The notes: generated from the sequence alone by a model not told the origin. A stretch of DNA of 64,000 nucleotides from CAWCUZ01 sp963798795 (GCA_963798795.1 CAWCUZ010000001.1:1984001-2048000), one strand, 5' to 3'. Counted from the first letter of the stretch, positions 27,155-36,202 are shown. Numbers and translations: made by a program.

Positions 27155-28015
27155 TCATCGGATCGTTGCGACGCCGGGTTTCACGAGGGCGAACCGCTCG
27201 AAGACGGCCGGATCGTGGCCGGGGACGACGAGCCGGGGGGACGCGGCGAGCGAGAGCATGCGCTGCTGCGCGGCCAGGTTCGACGCGGCATCGAGCGTCT
27301 GCGCAATCGCGAGGTGCTTCTCGAGGTTCTCGTAGAGGTAGGCGTTGTCGGAGGCGAGGATCACCGTGCCGGATGCCGTCGGCACGCCGATGAACTGCGA
27401 CGCGAACGTGTGCTTGCCGCCGGTGTAGACGCGAAGGCCCGGCAGGATCTCCCGGTCGTCGCCGTCGATGAGTTGAATCCGTCCGTTCCGCCGAAGGTCG
27501 GCGAACATTGTCGCGTCGGCGGCAGCCACGCCGCCCCGATGCAGCACCTCGCCGTCCGGGCCGATGTAGTAGTCGTATTCCTCGCGCTGAATCCACACCG
27601 TCGCGCGCGGGAACAGATCGACGCCATCCGCGTGGTCCCAGTGCGAGTGCGACACGACGACGTCGGTGACCGCTTCGGGCGCGATGCCAAGGCCGTCACG
27701 CAACGCCTCGCTCGGCTTCACGAAATTGTTCGGGTGCCACTGCTGGATGAACGTGTTCCTGTAGAAGCCAGCGTCGAACAGCACGACACGCCCGCTCGCC
27801 GGATCGCGCAGGACCCAGAACATGAACGCGATGTCGATCCGGGGCCCGCGCTCGGCGCCGGCGACGAGACTCGACACCGGATACTCGACGTCCGCGAATC
27901 GCACCGCGTGCACGTCGTAGACGGGCGCGGCCGCCGATTTGCCGGCCGGCCTGGCCGACACGCCAAGCGCCGCCACGACGAGGCCCACGAACACCCGAAG
28001 AACGGGATGGCGCAC
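27155..28015 (-). CDS. exported metallo-beta-lactamase-fold hydrolase
   Basis: 286 residues. A GTG start at 28015 opens a signal peptide (VRHPVLRVFVGLVVAALGVSA). The zinc-binding HxHxDH motif is HSHWDHADG (His123, His125, Asp127, His128); later metal ligands are the Asp in LASDNAYLYEN and the His in VVPGHDPAVF. The arrangement resembles AHL-lactonase/glyoxalase-II-like members; the substrate cannot be assigned. Repeats of one palindrome family lie at both ends. Confidence 0.82.
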   Translation of the reverse strand: MRHPVLRVFVGLVVAALGVSARPAGKSAAAPVYDVHAVRFADVEYPVSSLVAGAERGPRIDIAFMFWVLRDPASGRVVLFDAGFYRNTFIQQWHPNNFVKPSEALRDGLGIAPEAVTDVVVSHSHWDHADGVDLFPRATVWIQREEYDYYIGPDGEVLHRGGVAAADATMFADLRRNGRIQLIDGDDREILPGLRVYTGGKHTFASQFIGVPTASGTVILASDNAYLYENLEKHLAIAQTLDAASNLAAQQRMLSLAASPRLVVPGHDPAVFERFALVKPGVATIR

Positions 28016-28053
28016 GGGCCAATTGTGCCATCGCGGCCGCCGATTCGACGGCC

Positions 28054-28079
28054 AGCCCCGGGTCTGAAGACCCGGGGCT
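28054..28079. repeat. perfect 11+11 palindrome with TGAA loop
   Basis: AGCCCCGGGTC-TGAA-GACCCGGGGCT, a perfect inverted repeat with a 4-base loop, between the hydrolase and the sigma-like gene. Same family as the repeats at 23437 and 27117. Its stability would allow transcript termination or mRNA end protection, but it has no T-tract. Confidence 0.8.
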
Positions 28080-28168
28080 CCATTCGGGGGCGCTCTGCTT
28101 GACAGCCGTTGCGCCCGCCCGGGACAATCGGCCGTTCCATTCCACGTCGAATCCGCCGTGCTCCCCAA

Positions 28169-29034
28169 GTGCCTACCGGCAATCTCTACCTGCAGCACCG
28201 CGACCTGATCGAGCGCACGATCGATCAGGTCTGCCGGCGTCAGGCCCTGCAGCCTGCCGACGCCGAAGACTTCGCGTCCATCGTCCGGATCCACCTGCTG
28301 GACGATGACGCGGCCGCGCTGCGGGCGTTCGCGGGCCGCAGCTCGCTCCGGACCTACCTGACCGTCGTCGTGATGCGGCAGTTTCAGGACTGGCGCAACG
28401 CGCGCTGGGGCAAGTTCCGGTCGTCGGTGGCCGCACGGCGGCGGGGCGACGTGGCCGTCAAGCTCGAGCGGCTGACCTGCCGCGACGGCCTGAGCTTCGA
28501 CGAGGCGTTCGAGACCCTGCGCACGCACCACGCCGTCACTCAGCCGCGATCCGATCTCGAACGCTGGGCGGCCGAGTTCCCGGCGCGGATGAAGCGTCGA
28601 TACGTCGGCGACGAGACCCTCGCCGAGTACCCGCCGTCGGCGCAGCGCCCGATGCGCCGGTGCGCCATGCGGAAAGCGCCGGACGCGCCGCGCAGGCCCG
28701 TGCGATCCTGGCCGGCGCGCTGGCCACCCTCCCGGCCCGGGACCGGCTCGTCCTGAAGCTCCAGTGCGAGGACGGCCTCACCGTCGCCCGCATCGCGCGC
28801 GCACTCCGCCTCGACCAGAAGCCGCTGTACGCGCACATCGGCCGGCTGCTCCGCACCCTGCGAAGCGCCCTCGAGCAGGCGGGCGTCGACGGGTCGGCCG
28901 CCCGGGACATCCTGACCGAACGCGGGTTCGACCTCCTTCCAATTCCCGGCGAGACAGGCGAGGAATCGGCGCGCGTTGTCCGTCTCCAGAATGAGGGCGA
29001 TCGCTCGCCGGTTGAGAAAGGAGGGGCCGAGTGA
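28169..29034 (+). pseudogene. sigma-70-family-like factor, split by one frameshift
   Basis: Two open segments form one sigma-like protein of about 288 codons. The first (28169 to about 28640) has a region-2-like domain: DLIERTIDQVCRRQ, ADAEDFASIVRIHLL and RSSLRTYLTVVVMRQFQDWRN. The second frame (about 28640-29034) has a region-4 helix-turn-helix: LATLPARDRLVLKLQCEDGL followed by TVARIARALRLDQKPLYAHIG. The junction needs one extra base near 28640 (GGCGCAG would become GGCGGCAG, giving SAAAPDAP). The start is uncertain; GTG 28169 gives the best N-terminus. The stop overlaps the GTG of the CHAT-protease gene, the usual coupling of a sigma factor to its anti-sigma. Decay or assembly indel. Confidence 0.75.
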
Positions 29035-32000
29035 GCGAGATACGGCGCGCCTCGCCGGAATGCCCGGATGCCGCCACGCTGGCGGCCTTTGTCGACGGCA
29101 CGCTCGAGGACCGCGAACGCGAAGCGGTCGAGCGGCATCTGGCGCACTGCGAGGCCGGTTACGAGGTGTTCGTGGAAGCGACCCGGCTGGGTGCGGATTC
29201 GGGGATGGTCGATCTTCCGGTCGCGCCGACGCACGGGCGCCGTCATCGGCCGGCCTGGACGATCCTCGTCCCGCTGGCGGCCGCCGCGGGTGTCGCGCTG
29301 GTGGTGTGGCTGCGGCCGTTCGGGCTCGCGTTCACTGCCGACCAGCGCGCCGAGCGCGCGGTGGCGCTGCTGGCGCGCGCGGACGCGGCGCAGCGGCCCG
29401 CGATCGGCCGCCTGGGTGAACCGTTCGGCTGGGCGCCCGCGCCGCAGCCGACCCGGTCCGCCACCGCTTCCCGTCAACTGTCGCCGGATGCCGCGGCCGC
29501 GGTGGCGCGCATCCGCCAGCTCGCCGAGGCCAGCACCTCCGGCGCGACGCTCCATGCGCTCGGTGTCGCGCACCTGATGACCGGCGACCTCGACGCGGCC
29601 ATTGCCACGCTCTCCGATGCCGCGGCCGACGCGCCGGACGTCGCGCGCGTGCACGCCGACCTGGCGGCGGCGTGGCTCGAACGCTGGAATCGCGACCGTC
29701 AGCCCGCCGATGCGAACGCCGCGCTCGACCAGGCAAACGCGGCGCTGCTGCACGCGCCGGACGACGCCGCCGCGTTGTTCAACCGCGCGTGGGCCTGGGA
29801 AGCGCTGGGCGATCGGACCGAGGCTGTCGCGGCCTGGCAGGCCGTGCTCGACCACGATCCGGGATCCGGCTGGGCGACCGAGGCCTCCACGCATCTCGAC
29901 CGGCTGCGCCGCGCCGGGTCCGGGCCGATTGGTCTCAACGACGCCACGTCCGGCGAGGTCATGGCCGCGCTCGCGCGCACGCGGCCGTCCGCTCTGCACG
30001 ACGCCCTCGACGCGCAGCTGTTTTCGTGGGCGGCCGCGCAGCAGTCCGGCGGCGGGGCGACGCTTCCCGGTCTGGCCGATCGCATCGCGGCGGCGCTCAC
30101 CTCGGCCGGGCGCGACCGCTTTCGTCCGGATCTCGTCCGCGCCGTGCGAAGCGCGCCATCCCCGGCGACCCGCACGGCCCTGGCCGCGACGATTGCCGGC
30201 TGGCGCGACTCTCAGGCAGCATACGCGGCCTCCGACTACGTCCGATCTCGCGCGGTGGCGCTCGCGGCGGCTGACGCGGCGCGGGTCGGCCACGTTCCGG
30301 TCGAACCGCTCGAGGCACAAGCCGTGTGGGCGCGATTCTGGTCGGGAGGCCAGCGCCCCGCCGCCGCGGCCGAAGCGCGGGGCCTCCTCGGTCGCTTGCA
30401 GGCCCGCGGCTACTCGTTCAGTGCCGGCCGGCTGCTGTATCTGCTCGGCGTCGAAACCGTCGGGCGCGCCTACTTGAGCGATGGCCTGGCGCTCTACACG
30501 CGCGCGCGCGACGAGGCGCGACACGCCGGCGCCGACGACCTCCTGGCCACCATCGATACGGGACTCGCCGAGGGGCACCGTCACGTCGGCGACCTGTCTG
30601 ACGCGTGGCGTTCTCACGCGGAGGCGCTGTCGCTGCTCGACGGCCTTCCGCCGAGACTCCGGCACCTCGTCCTGTCCGGCGCCGCGATCAGCTCGCTCGA
30701 AGGCCGTGAGTACGCTGCGGCCTGGTCCTACGCCACACTCCTCATCGCCAACGCCGACCAGTGGAAACATCCGGCCGGGTTCGTGGGATCGCGCGTGCAG
30801 ATGATCCGGGCACTCGTGGGCCTCGGGCGCCGCGCTGATGCGCGTGCGTACGTGGACGGCGCGGCGTCGTACCTGGACGAGGATCCCAGCGTCGCCGAGC
30901 AGGCGCGGTATCGGTCGGAGCTCGACCTGGTGAATGGTCTGGCGCTCGCCGACGCCGACCCGCCGGCTGCCGCGACGGCGTTCGGCGCCGCCGCCGAAGG
31001 ATTCGACCGGGCGGGACTCAGTGTGCGCGTGCCCGCCGTCCTCCTGAGCCGAGCGCGCGCTCACGTGGCGGCGGGCGACGTCCCGGCTGCCCGCGCAGAT
31101 CTCGAGGCCGGGCTCCATCTGTTCGAGGATCAGCGGCCGCTCGTGCGCGACGCTCAGCTCTCGGTCACCCGGTTGGACGAGGCGTGGGATTTGTACGGCG
31201 ACTCGATCGCGCTGGCGGCCGACGATCCCGATACCGGCCTGTCGATCGCGGAGCGCGCGCGCGGGCGCGCCCTGCTCGACGCGGTCGATCGGCATCAGCC
31301 CGTGGCGCCAGCTCGAACCGCAGACTTCGGCGCCAGCCTGCCCGCGGCCACCACCGCGCTCGTCTACGCCGTCCTGACGGATCGGCTGGTCGCGTGGACG
31401 GTGGGTCCGACCGCCGTCCATCGTGTCGATCGCATGATTTCCAGCCGCGACCTCCGGCGCCTCGTCGATCGAGTGAGCGGCGAATTGCAGACGGGCCGCG
31501 CGGGTCCGGCCGCTTCGGAGCTGGCTCGACTCGTGATTCCGGAAGACGTGCCCCTCCGCCCCGACGACACGCTCGCCGTGCTGCCTGACGGGCCGCTGTA
31601 TCAAGTCCCGTTCGCGGCGCTGCCGCGGCCCGGAGCATCCGGCCCGCTCGCGCCGGCGACGCGTCTCCTGATCGCGCCCAGTCTGACGATGCTCGCCGCG
31701 GCCGCAGAGACTCCGGCGGCGTCTCCCCCCGAGGCATCAGCGCTGGTGGTCGGCTACGGCGCACCGCGCGGCGATCTGCCCGCACTGCCCGCCATCGACG
31801 ACGAAGTGCGCGCCGTGGCCGCGCTCTACGACCACCCCATCGTCCTTCGCGGCGCGTCGGCGACCGCATCGGCCGTCCTGGCGGCCTTGCCGCACGCGTC
31901 AGTCGTCCACATCGCCGGGCACGCGCGATCGGACGATGCTCATCCTTCTGATTCGATGCTGTTCGTGGCGCCCGAAGGGGCGCGCGCGGGGCTGCGGCCG

Positions 32001-32336
32001 GAGGATGTCGCGCGGCTGCACCTGCGGCCCGGCACGGTCGTGGTGCTGTCCGGCTGCGAAACGGCGCGGGGCGCTGTATATCGGGGCGAAGGCGCGATGA
32101 ACTGGGCGCGCCCGTTCCTGGCGGCGGGTGCGTCGGCGGTGATTGCCAACTTGTGGCCCGTGCGAGACGAGGACGCGGCGCGCGCGGCGCAGGCGGTGCA
32201 CGAAGCCCTGCGCGCGGGCCTGACCCCGGCCGCGGCGGTCGCGCAACTCTACCGCTCCGGGTCGCGCCTCGACGCGATCGGGGCCATGGAAGTGTTCGGC
32301 GGATCACCGATCAGAGTGGAGGACGCATGGCGCTGA
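29031..32336 (+). CDS. zf-HC2-like / TM / TPR / CHAT protease (putative anti-sigma fusion)
   Basis: 1101 residues. The N-terminus resembles anti-sigma zinc fingers (Cys11, then VDGTLEDREREAVERHLAHC with His36 and Cys40), but the last Cys of the H-x3-C-x2-C motif is Gly43. A TM helix at 76-98 preceded by Arg residues predicts the zinc finger inside and the rest outside the cytoplasm. A long TPR-like helical region (110-700) leads to a C-terminal CHAT domain (about 790-1090) with the caspase-type dyad His964 (VVHIAGHA) and Cys1009 (VVLSGCETARG). GTG start with AAAGGAGG upstream, overlapping the sigma gene stop. Likely a membrane regulator that ties protease activation to sigma-factor release (inference). 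Confidence 0.85.
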   Translation: MSEIRRASPECPDAATLAAFVDGTLEDREREAVERHLAHCEAGYEVFVEATRLGADSGMVDLPVAPTHGRRHRPAWTILVPLAAAAGVALVVWLRPFGLAFTADQRAERAVALLARADAAQRPAIGRLGEPFGWAPAPQPTRSATASRQLSPDAAAAVARIRQLAEASTSGATLHALGVAHLMTGDLDAAIATLSDAAADAPDVARVHADLAAAWLERWNRDRQPADANAALDQANAALLHAPDDAAALFNRAWAWEALGDRTEAVAAWQAVLDHDPGSGWATEASTHLDRLRRAGSGPIGLNDATSGEVMAALARTRPSALHDALDAQLFSWAAAQQSGGGATLPGLADRIAAALTSAGRDRFRPDLVRAVRSAPSPATRTALAATIAGWRDSQAAYAASDYVRSRAVALAAADAARVGHVPVEPLEAQAVWARFWSGGQRPAAAAEARGLLGRLQARGYSFSAGRLLYLLGVETVGRAYLSDGLALYTRARDEARHAGADDLLATIDTGLAEGHRHVGDLSDAWRSHAEALSLLDGLPPRLRHLVLSGAAISSLEGREYAAAWSYATLLIANADQWKHPAGFVGSRVQMIRALVGLGRRADARAYVDGAASYLDEDPSVAEQARYRSELDLVNGLALADADPPAAATAFGAAAEGFDRAGLSVRVPAVLLSRARAHVAAGDVPAARADLEAGLHLFEDQRPLVRDAQLSVTRLDEAWDLYGDSIALAADDPDTGLSIAERARGRALLDAVDRHQPVAPARTADFGASLPAATTALVYAVLTDRLVAWTVGPTAVHRVDRMISSRDLRRLVDRVSGELQTGRAGPAASELARLVIPEDVPLRPDDTLAVLPDGPLYQVPFAALPRPGASGPLAPATRLLIAPSLTMLAAAAETPAASPPEASALVVGYGAPRGDLPALPAIDDEVRAVAALYDHPIVLRGASATASAVLAALPHASVVHIAGHARSDDAHPSDSMLFVAPEGARAGLRPEDVARLHLRPGTVVVLSGCETARGAVYRGEGAMNWARPFLAAGASAVIANLWPVRDEDAARAAQAVHEALRAGLTPAAAVAQLYRSGSRLDAIGAMEVFGGSPIRVEDAWR

Positions 32337-33157
32337 CGATCACGTTTTACCAGATGTTCCTGCTCGCGAACATGTTCGAGTACGACACATCGGGCAAGAA
32401 GGGCAATTACAAGGGCAGCGTCGTGCTGCTGCCGTCGGATCGCCACATGGCCACCATGCAGATCGACGACGAGTGGCCAATTCCCCTGAGGGGGGTCGAG
32501 GTCGATCTGGTGGAGCTGCACCGCGGAACGGCGAATCGCATTTGGAACCGCGGCGGCCTGCCACCGCAATCCGGCAATGATTTCGACCCGTGGCTGGTTC
32601 GTGCGGAGCAGGTATTCTGCCCACAAGCCGGTCAAGAGGCGGTCATTCCGTTGAAGAGCAAGAATCTCGTAAATGGGTTTCCGGTCCCGGTCGAGATCAA
32701 TGCCCGCTTCATTCTGTCTGGCGGGACGATCCGCGGATGTGAGCCGTCGACCGGCAAGAACAACGCGAGGCTCTGGACGTTCAAGCGCAACAACAACGCC
32801 GCGAACAACAAGCCGGAATTGAAACAGAACCTCACGGACATCATCGAGTTCACGTGGCCGTATTCGACGGAGCACATTTCCTTGCGCGTTTCTGACGGTA
32901 GCGAGACGCTGACCTGGCCGATGACCGGCGATCGCCGAATCCGGATCGCGAACCTCGACACCCAGGGCTCGATCTTTCCGCATCGTGGGCCGCACGTGCT
33001 GACGGAGTACAACATTCTGCACGGCCTCCTTAACACCGGCGGTGAGGACGCCCATCCTGAAGGTCACCCGGCGCGGCCGGGAGACGTTGACCGCGAGAAT
33101 GACGAGCCAATCTGCGGCGGCGAACAGGCGAATCCGCGTCCGCCGGTGGAACCATAG
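32327..33157 (+). CDS. unrecognised cytosolic protein coupled to the CHAT protease
   Basis: 276 residues, no family recognised. ATG at 32327 lies inside the end of the CHAT gene (10-base overlap) with GGAGG four bases before, so it is translationally coupled. There is no signal peptide or TM helix. The fold looks mostly beta (SVVLLPSDRHMATMQIDDEW, VEVDLVELHRGTANRIWNR, HISLRVSDGSETLTW). The last 40 residues are a Pro/Glu/Asp-rich disordered tail. Its GC content and amino-acid make-up (many Asn) differ from neighbours, hinting at transfer. Position makes it a candidate substrate, sensor or effector of the protease. Confidence 0.7.
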   Translation: MALTITFYQMFLLANMFEYDTSGKKGNYKGSVVLLPSDRHMATMQIDDEWPIPLRGVEVDLVELHRGTANRIWNRGGLPPQSGNDFDPWLVRAEQVFCPQAGQEAVIPLKSKNLVNGFPVPVEINARFILSGGTIRGCEPSTGKNNARLWTFKRNNNAANNKPELKQNLTDIIEFTWPYSTEHISLRVSDGSETLTWPMTGDRRIRIANLDTQGSIFPHRGPHVLTEYNILHGLLNTGGEDAHPEGHPARPGDVDRENDEPICGGEQANPRPPVEP

Positions 33158-33212
33158 AGCCTCAGAACAATGGCGGGATGTCCGTCCCTCTAGCGGAACA
33201 CTGGAGGTTGGC

Positions 33213-34832
33213 ATGGTCCGCCGGTCGCATCGCTTTGGCCTCGTGCTCGCGTGGGCGCTCGCCGCGGTCCGTCCCTCCCTAGCTGCCAAGACGCCGACTG
33301 AGTTCCCCAGGGCGAACGACCCCGTGTTTCTCGTGATCTTCGACGTGCGGCCTCCGCGCAGCGAGATCGAGCGTCCGGATGAGACGAGCGCGATTTCGTT
33401 TCCCTACGCTCAGGTCTCGAAGACGACGGTCATTTGCTCTCAGTTGCCCAACGCAAAGACATTGGCGGTCGCCCAACTGGCGGGCGTCGTTGGTTGCGCG
33501 ATCGGACAGCCATTGGCCAAGCCGACAGACAAGAACGCGTCCGCCGGATCTATCGCCACGCTCACCGAACGGACTGAGGCCGCTGCCCTCATCGCCGCGA
33601 ACTTCGCCCAACTGCGAACTCACACATCTGCCCGCGCGATCTCGGCACGCCAATCCGAAATCGTCTTGGCCGTCCTTCAGACGGCATCAAGACGAACAGT
33701 GACCGTGACCTGTCCCGACCTCGCCAACGAAGAGCACGCGACGAAGGAGCAGGACGTCGATCTCGAGATCCTGGGCCGAAAGCCAACCTTCAGCGTGAAG
33801 GAGAGCGAGCGCAAGACGCAGCTCGAGTCCGACCTGGCCGTGCTGGCGGCCGTGGCCGGCGCGGTCCGAGCTCAGGCGGCACTCCGCCCGGCGACCTGTA
33901 CGCCGACCGCGGACCCTTTCAAGGAGACGCCCGCTGCGTGGCTCACGGCCACCCACGTTGTGCTCTCCAAAACCCGCGCGGACGTCCAGCTGGAAGCGAC
34001 CTTGCCCGCCGCGGTGCCCACGACCCTGGCGAAGGACGAGTCCGAGGAGGCCAAGCACCTGATAGAGGCAGCTCGAGCTTCTCTCGCGGCTGAGGACCTG
34101 AAGAAGCAGCGGGAGCGTGAGCGCGAAGATCTGAAAATCGTCACCGCACCATCCTGTCCTTCGAGCGGGGCTGATCGGTTCGAGGCGCTCTCGTACGTCG
34201 CGTGCGGTCTGTTGAGTTCGGGACTCGACGATCAGATCGCCGCCGTGGACGGCCTGGCCAGGCTGAATGTACCCTCACGCGCCTCGCTCCTGCGGTGGGC
34301 CGTCGAACACGCCGCTCCAGCCGTTCGCCAACGCGCACTCGTCGCGTTGGCCCAGGTCCCCGCACCCGCGCCTCCCGGGCCGCCCGGCGCGGCGAAGGAA
34401 GCGAAGCAGTCCCTGTCGTTCGCCTCGGGGCCGATGGAACACTGGTCCCTGTCTGCCAACGTCTTTACGACGCGGCAGAGTCTCCTGAAGAGGGGCTCTG
34501 ACGGCAATCTGACGCTGAGCGGCACGCCGGCCGTCTTCTACGTGAGCGTGAACTTCCTGCTGGGCGACCTGGCATCCACCGACCGCGGACCCGTCCAGAA
34601 TCTCGAATTGAAGTGGCTCATCGAGGGCTCGAGACACCCGTTCGACTCACTGGGTTTCGGGATTGGCCTGCGCGGTTCGTACGCGGAGAAGTTCGGACTC
34701 GACTTCGACGTGCTCTCGCCATTCGTGGCCTGGACCTGGACGAAGCGGCCGGACCCCGATACCACCCGTGACCGGCAGTTCCGGTTCGGACTCGCGCTGA
34801 ACCTGGACAAGGCGCTCGACTGGGTGAAGTGA
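33213..34832 (+). CDS. unrecognised exported protein, last gene of the sigma/CHAT operon
   Basis: 539 residues. ATG at 33213 has GGAGG seven bases upstream and starts a signal peptide (RRSHRFGLVLAWALAAVRP, cleavage near LAAK). The central part (residues 90-340) is helical and charged, with a coiled-coil-like segment at about 275-305 (EEAKHLIEAARASLAAEDLK then KQREREREDLK) followed by a HEAT-like stretch. The last 130 residues alternate as beta strands (FYVSVNFLLGDLA, LGFGIGLRGSYAEKFGLDFD, FRFGLALNLDKAL), which fits an outer-membrane anchor. Function unknown; it may be the envelope-side sensor or a target of the CHAT domain (inference). Confidence 0.65.
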   Translation: MVRRSHRFGLVLAWALAAVRPSLAAKTPTEFPRANDPVFLVIFDVRPPRSEIERPDETSAISFPYAQVSKTTVICSQLPNAKTLAVAQLAGVVGCAIGQPLAKPTDKNASAGSIATLTERTEAAALIAANFAQLRTHTSARAISARQSEIVLAVLQTASRRTVTVTCPDLANEEHATKEQDVDLEILGRKPTFSVKESERKTQLESDLAVLAAVAGAVRAQAALRPATCTPTADPFKETPAAWLTATHVVLSKTRADVQLEATLPAAVPTTLAKDESEEAKHLIEAARASLAAEDLKKQREREREDLKIVTAPSCPSSGADRFEALSYVACGLLSSGLDDQIAAVDGLARLNVPSRASLLRWAVEHAAPAVRQRALVALAQVPAPAPPGPPGAAKEAKQSLSFASGPMEHWSLSANVFTTRQSLLKRGSDGNLTLSGTPAVFYVSVNFLLGDLASTDRGPVQNLELKWLIEGSRHPFDSLGFGIGLRGSYAEKFGLDFDVLSPFVAWTWTKRPDPDTTRDRQFRFGLALNLDKALDWVK

Positions 34833-34841
34833 CCCGCCGCG

Positions 34842-35097
34842 TCCCGCACGCGGGACTGGCTCGTCTCGGTTCCGGTGGCCGGCGACGCCGTGATCTTCAG
34901 CAGCGTCGACGGATTCGTGTACGCCGTGACGAGCGACGCCGGTCAACTGAAATGGACGTGCGCCAAATACGCTCGACGCCCTGTTCCTGGGCCTGAGCCG
35001 GATGTACTCGCTCGGCAGCGTCCTGTCATCCCCCGTCATCGTGGACGGCGTCGCCTACTTCGGGAGCACGGACGGGTACGTGTACGTGGTCGGATAG
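34842..35097 (+). pseudogene. remnant of a PQQ-type beta-propeller protein
   Basis: The first frame reads SVPVAGDAVIFSSVDGFVYA, then VTSDAGQLKWT. A second frame then reads LGSVLSSPVIVDGVAYFGS, then TDGYVYVVG and stops. These are two blades of the PQQ/BamB-like repeat (VYFGSxDGxVYAxD-type), joined by a frameshift near 34965 and lacking all upstream repeats. No start codon belongs to it; a gene fragment left between the exported protein and the SnoaL-like gene. Confidence 0.65.
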
Positions 35098-35123
35098 GAA
35101 TGTGGCGTATACTCGCGCCCGCC

Positions 35124-36029
35124 ATGACACCCTCACGCAGCGACGAGTTCAAGCGCAAGTTTCGACACATTCCCGAACTAATCATGAACCATGGCGAGGT
35201 GGACATCGCGGATGCCGAAATCGCCGCCGATTACGTCGAACACATTCCGATGCCGCCTGGTTTCACGCCGAACCGGCAGGGGTTCAAGGACTTCGTCGTC
35301 AGCCTGCGGACCGCGTTTCCCGACCTTCATTACGATGTCGACCACCTGACGACCAACGATCTGGTCGGCGAGAACCAGAAGGTCGTTCACAGGCTCATCG
35401 CGCACGGAACGCATTCAGGGGCGTGGGGGTCCGTTCCTGCCACTGGCAAGCGGATGAGCTGGTCAGAAATTCACATCGGGCTGTACGTGCAGGGACTGCT
35501 GGTCGAGCACTGGGGCAATATCGATGCCCTCAGCATGATGCAGCAAATGCGCGTGATCCCGGGCTGGCAGGAGCCGCCGCCCGTGCCGCCGCGTCCCGTC
35601 GTCAGCGGCAAGACGTCCACGACCTATCTGGACAACGTCGCCATGGTCCGGCGCTACGTCCACGAAGCCTGGAACAAGGGCCGGCTCGACGTCATCGACG
35701 AGGTCATCCACCCGCGCTGCATCAATCCGAGTGCCCCGACGCTGCCGCTCGGACCCGATGGGGCGAAAGCCGCCGTCATGATGCATCGCAACGCGTTCCC
35801 CAACCTGTACATCCTCACCCAGGACGTGATTGCCGAACAGGATGTCGTGGTGATCCGTTTCACGATGATCGGGACGCACCAGGGCGAGTTCATGGGCATC
35901 CCCGCCACCGGCAGAGATGTCGAAATGGACGCGTGCGACATCTATCGCTTCGGCGACGGGCAGGTCATCGAACGCGATTTCTCCGCCGACGTCCTGGGCC
36001 TGATGGGACAGCTTGGGATCGGGGGCTGA
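35124..36029 (+). CDS. tandem SnoaL-like (NTF2-fold) protein
   Basis: 301 residues made of two NTF2/SnoaL-like domains in a row. Domain 1 (about 15-150) has FKDFVVSLRTAFPDLHYDVDHL and VPATGKRMSWSEIHIG; domain 2 (about 165-301) repeats the pattern with MVRRYVHEAWNKGRLDVIDE, HRNAFPNLYILTQDVIAEQD and GIPATGRDVEMDACDIYRFGD. This resembles the ester-cyclase family of polyketide cyclase-like proteins, but many members are of unknown function. An in-frame ATG 24 bases upstream is possible. After it, 36030-36202 holds no convincing gene. Confidence 0.8.
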   Translation: MTPSRSDEFKRKFRHIPELIMNHGEVDIADAEIAADYVEHIPMPPGFTPNRQGFKDFVVSLRTAFPDLHYDVDHLTTNDLVGENQKVVHRLIAHGTHSGAWGSVPATGKRMSWSEIHIGLYVQGLLVEHWGNIDALSMMQQMRVIPGWQEPPPVPPRPVVSGKTSTTYLDNVAMVRRYVHEAWNKGRLDVIDEVIHPRCINPSAPTLPLGPDGAKAAVMMHRNAFPNLYILTQDVIAEQDVVVIRFTMIGTHQGEFMGIPATGRDVEMDACDIYRFGDGQVIERDFSADVLGLMGQLGIGG

Positions 36030-36202
36030 GTCGTCACGATTGAAGTCCTTCGTCTCCTGCCGGCGGGGGTCGTCGCCGCCGGCCTGGTCGGCCTCAGCTG
36101 CGACTTCGACATGGAGATCGGCACGCCGGTCGCCGCGGCGCTGCCGTTCTGAGATCTCCGGGACCGCCGCCGCTGAGGGTCGGGCTCTCCCGCTCGGTGC
36201 CT

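Noticed and set aside
28536..31604. 1022-codon open frame opposite the CHAT gene
   Set aside because: Arg/Gly/His-rich with no start signal or family; the plus strand has the RBS, overlap and catalytic dyad.
29031..34832. Type III-E CRISPR (Craspase) module
   Set aside because: A CHAT protease and sigma-like gene are present, but there is no gRAMP effector, crRNA array or recognisable Csx30/Csx31.
36030..36202. Short coding remnant after the SnoaL-like gene
   Set aside because: One frame gives LLPAGVVAAGLVGLSCDF, mildly protein-like, but it is too short and unlike any family I know.
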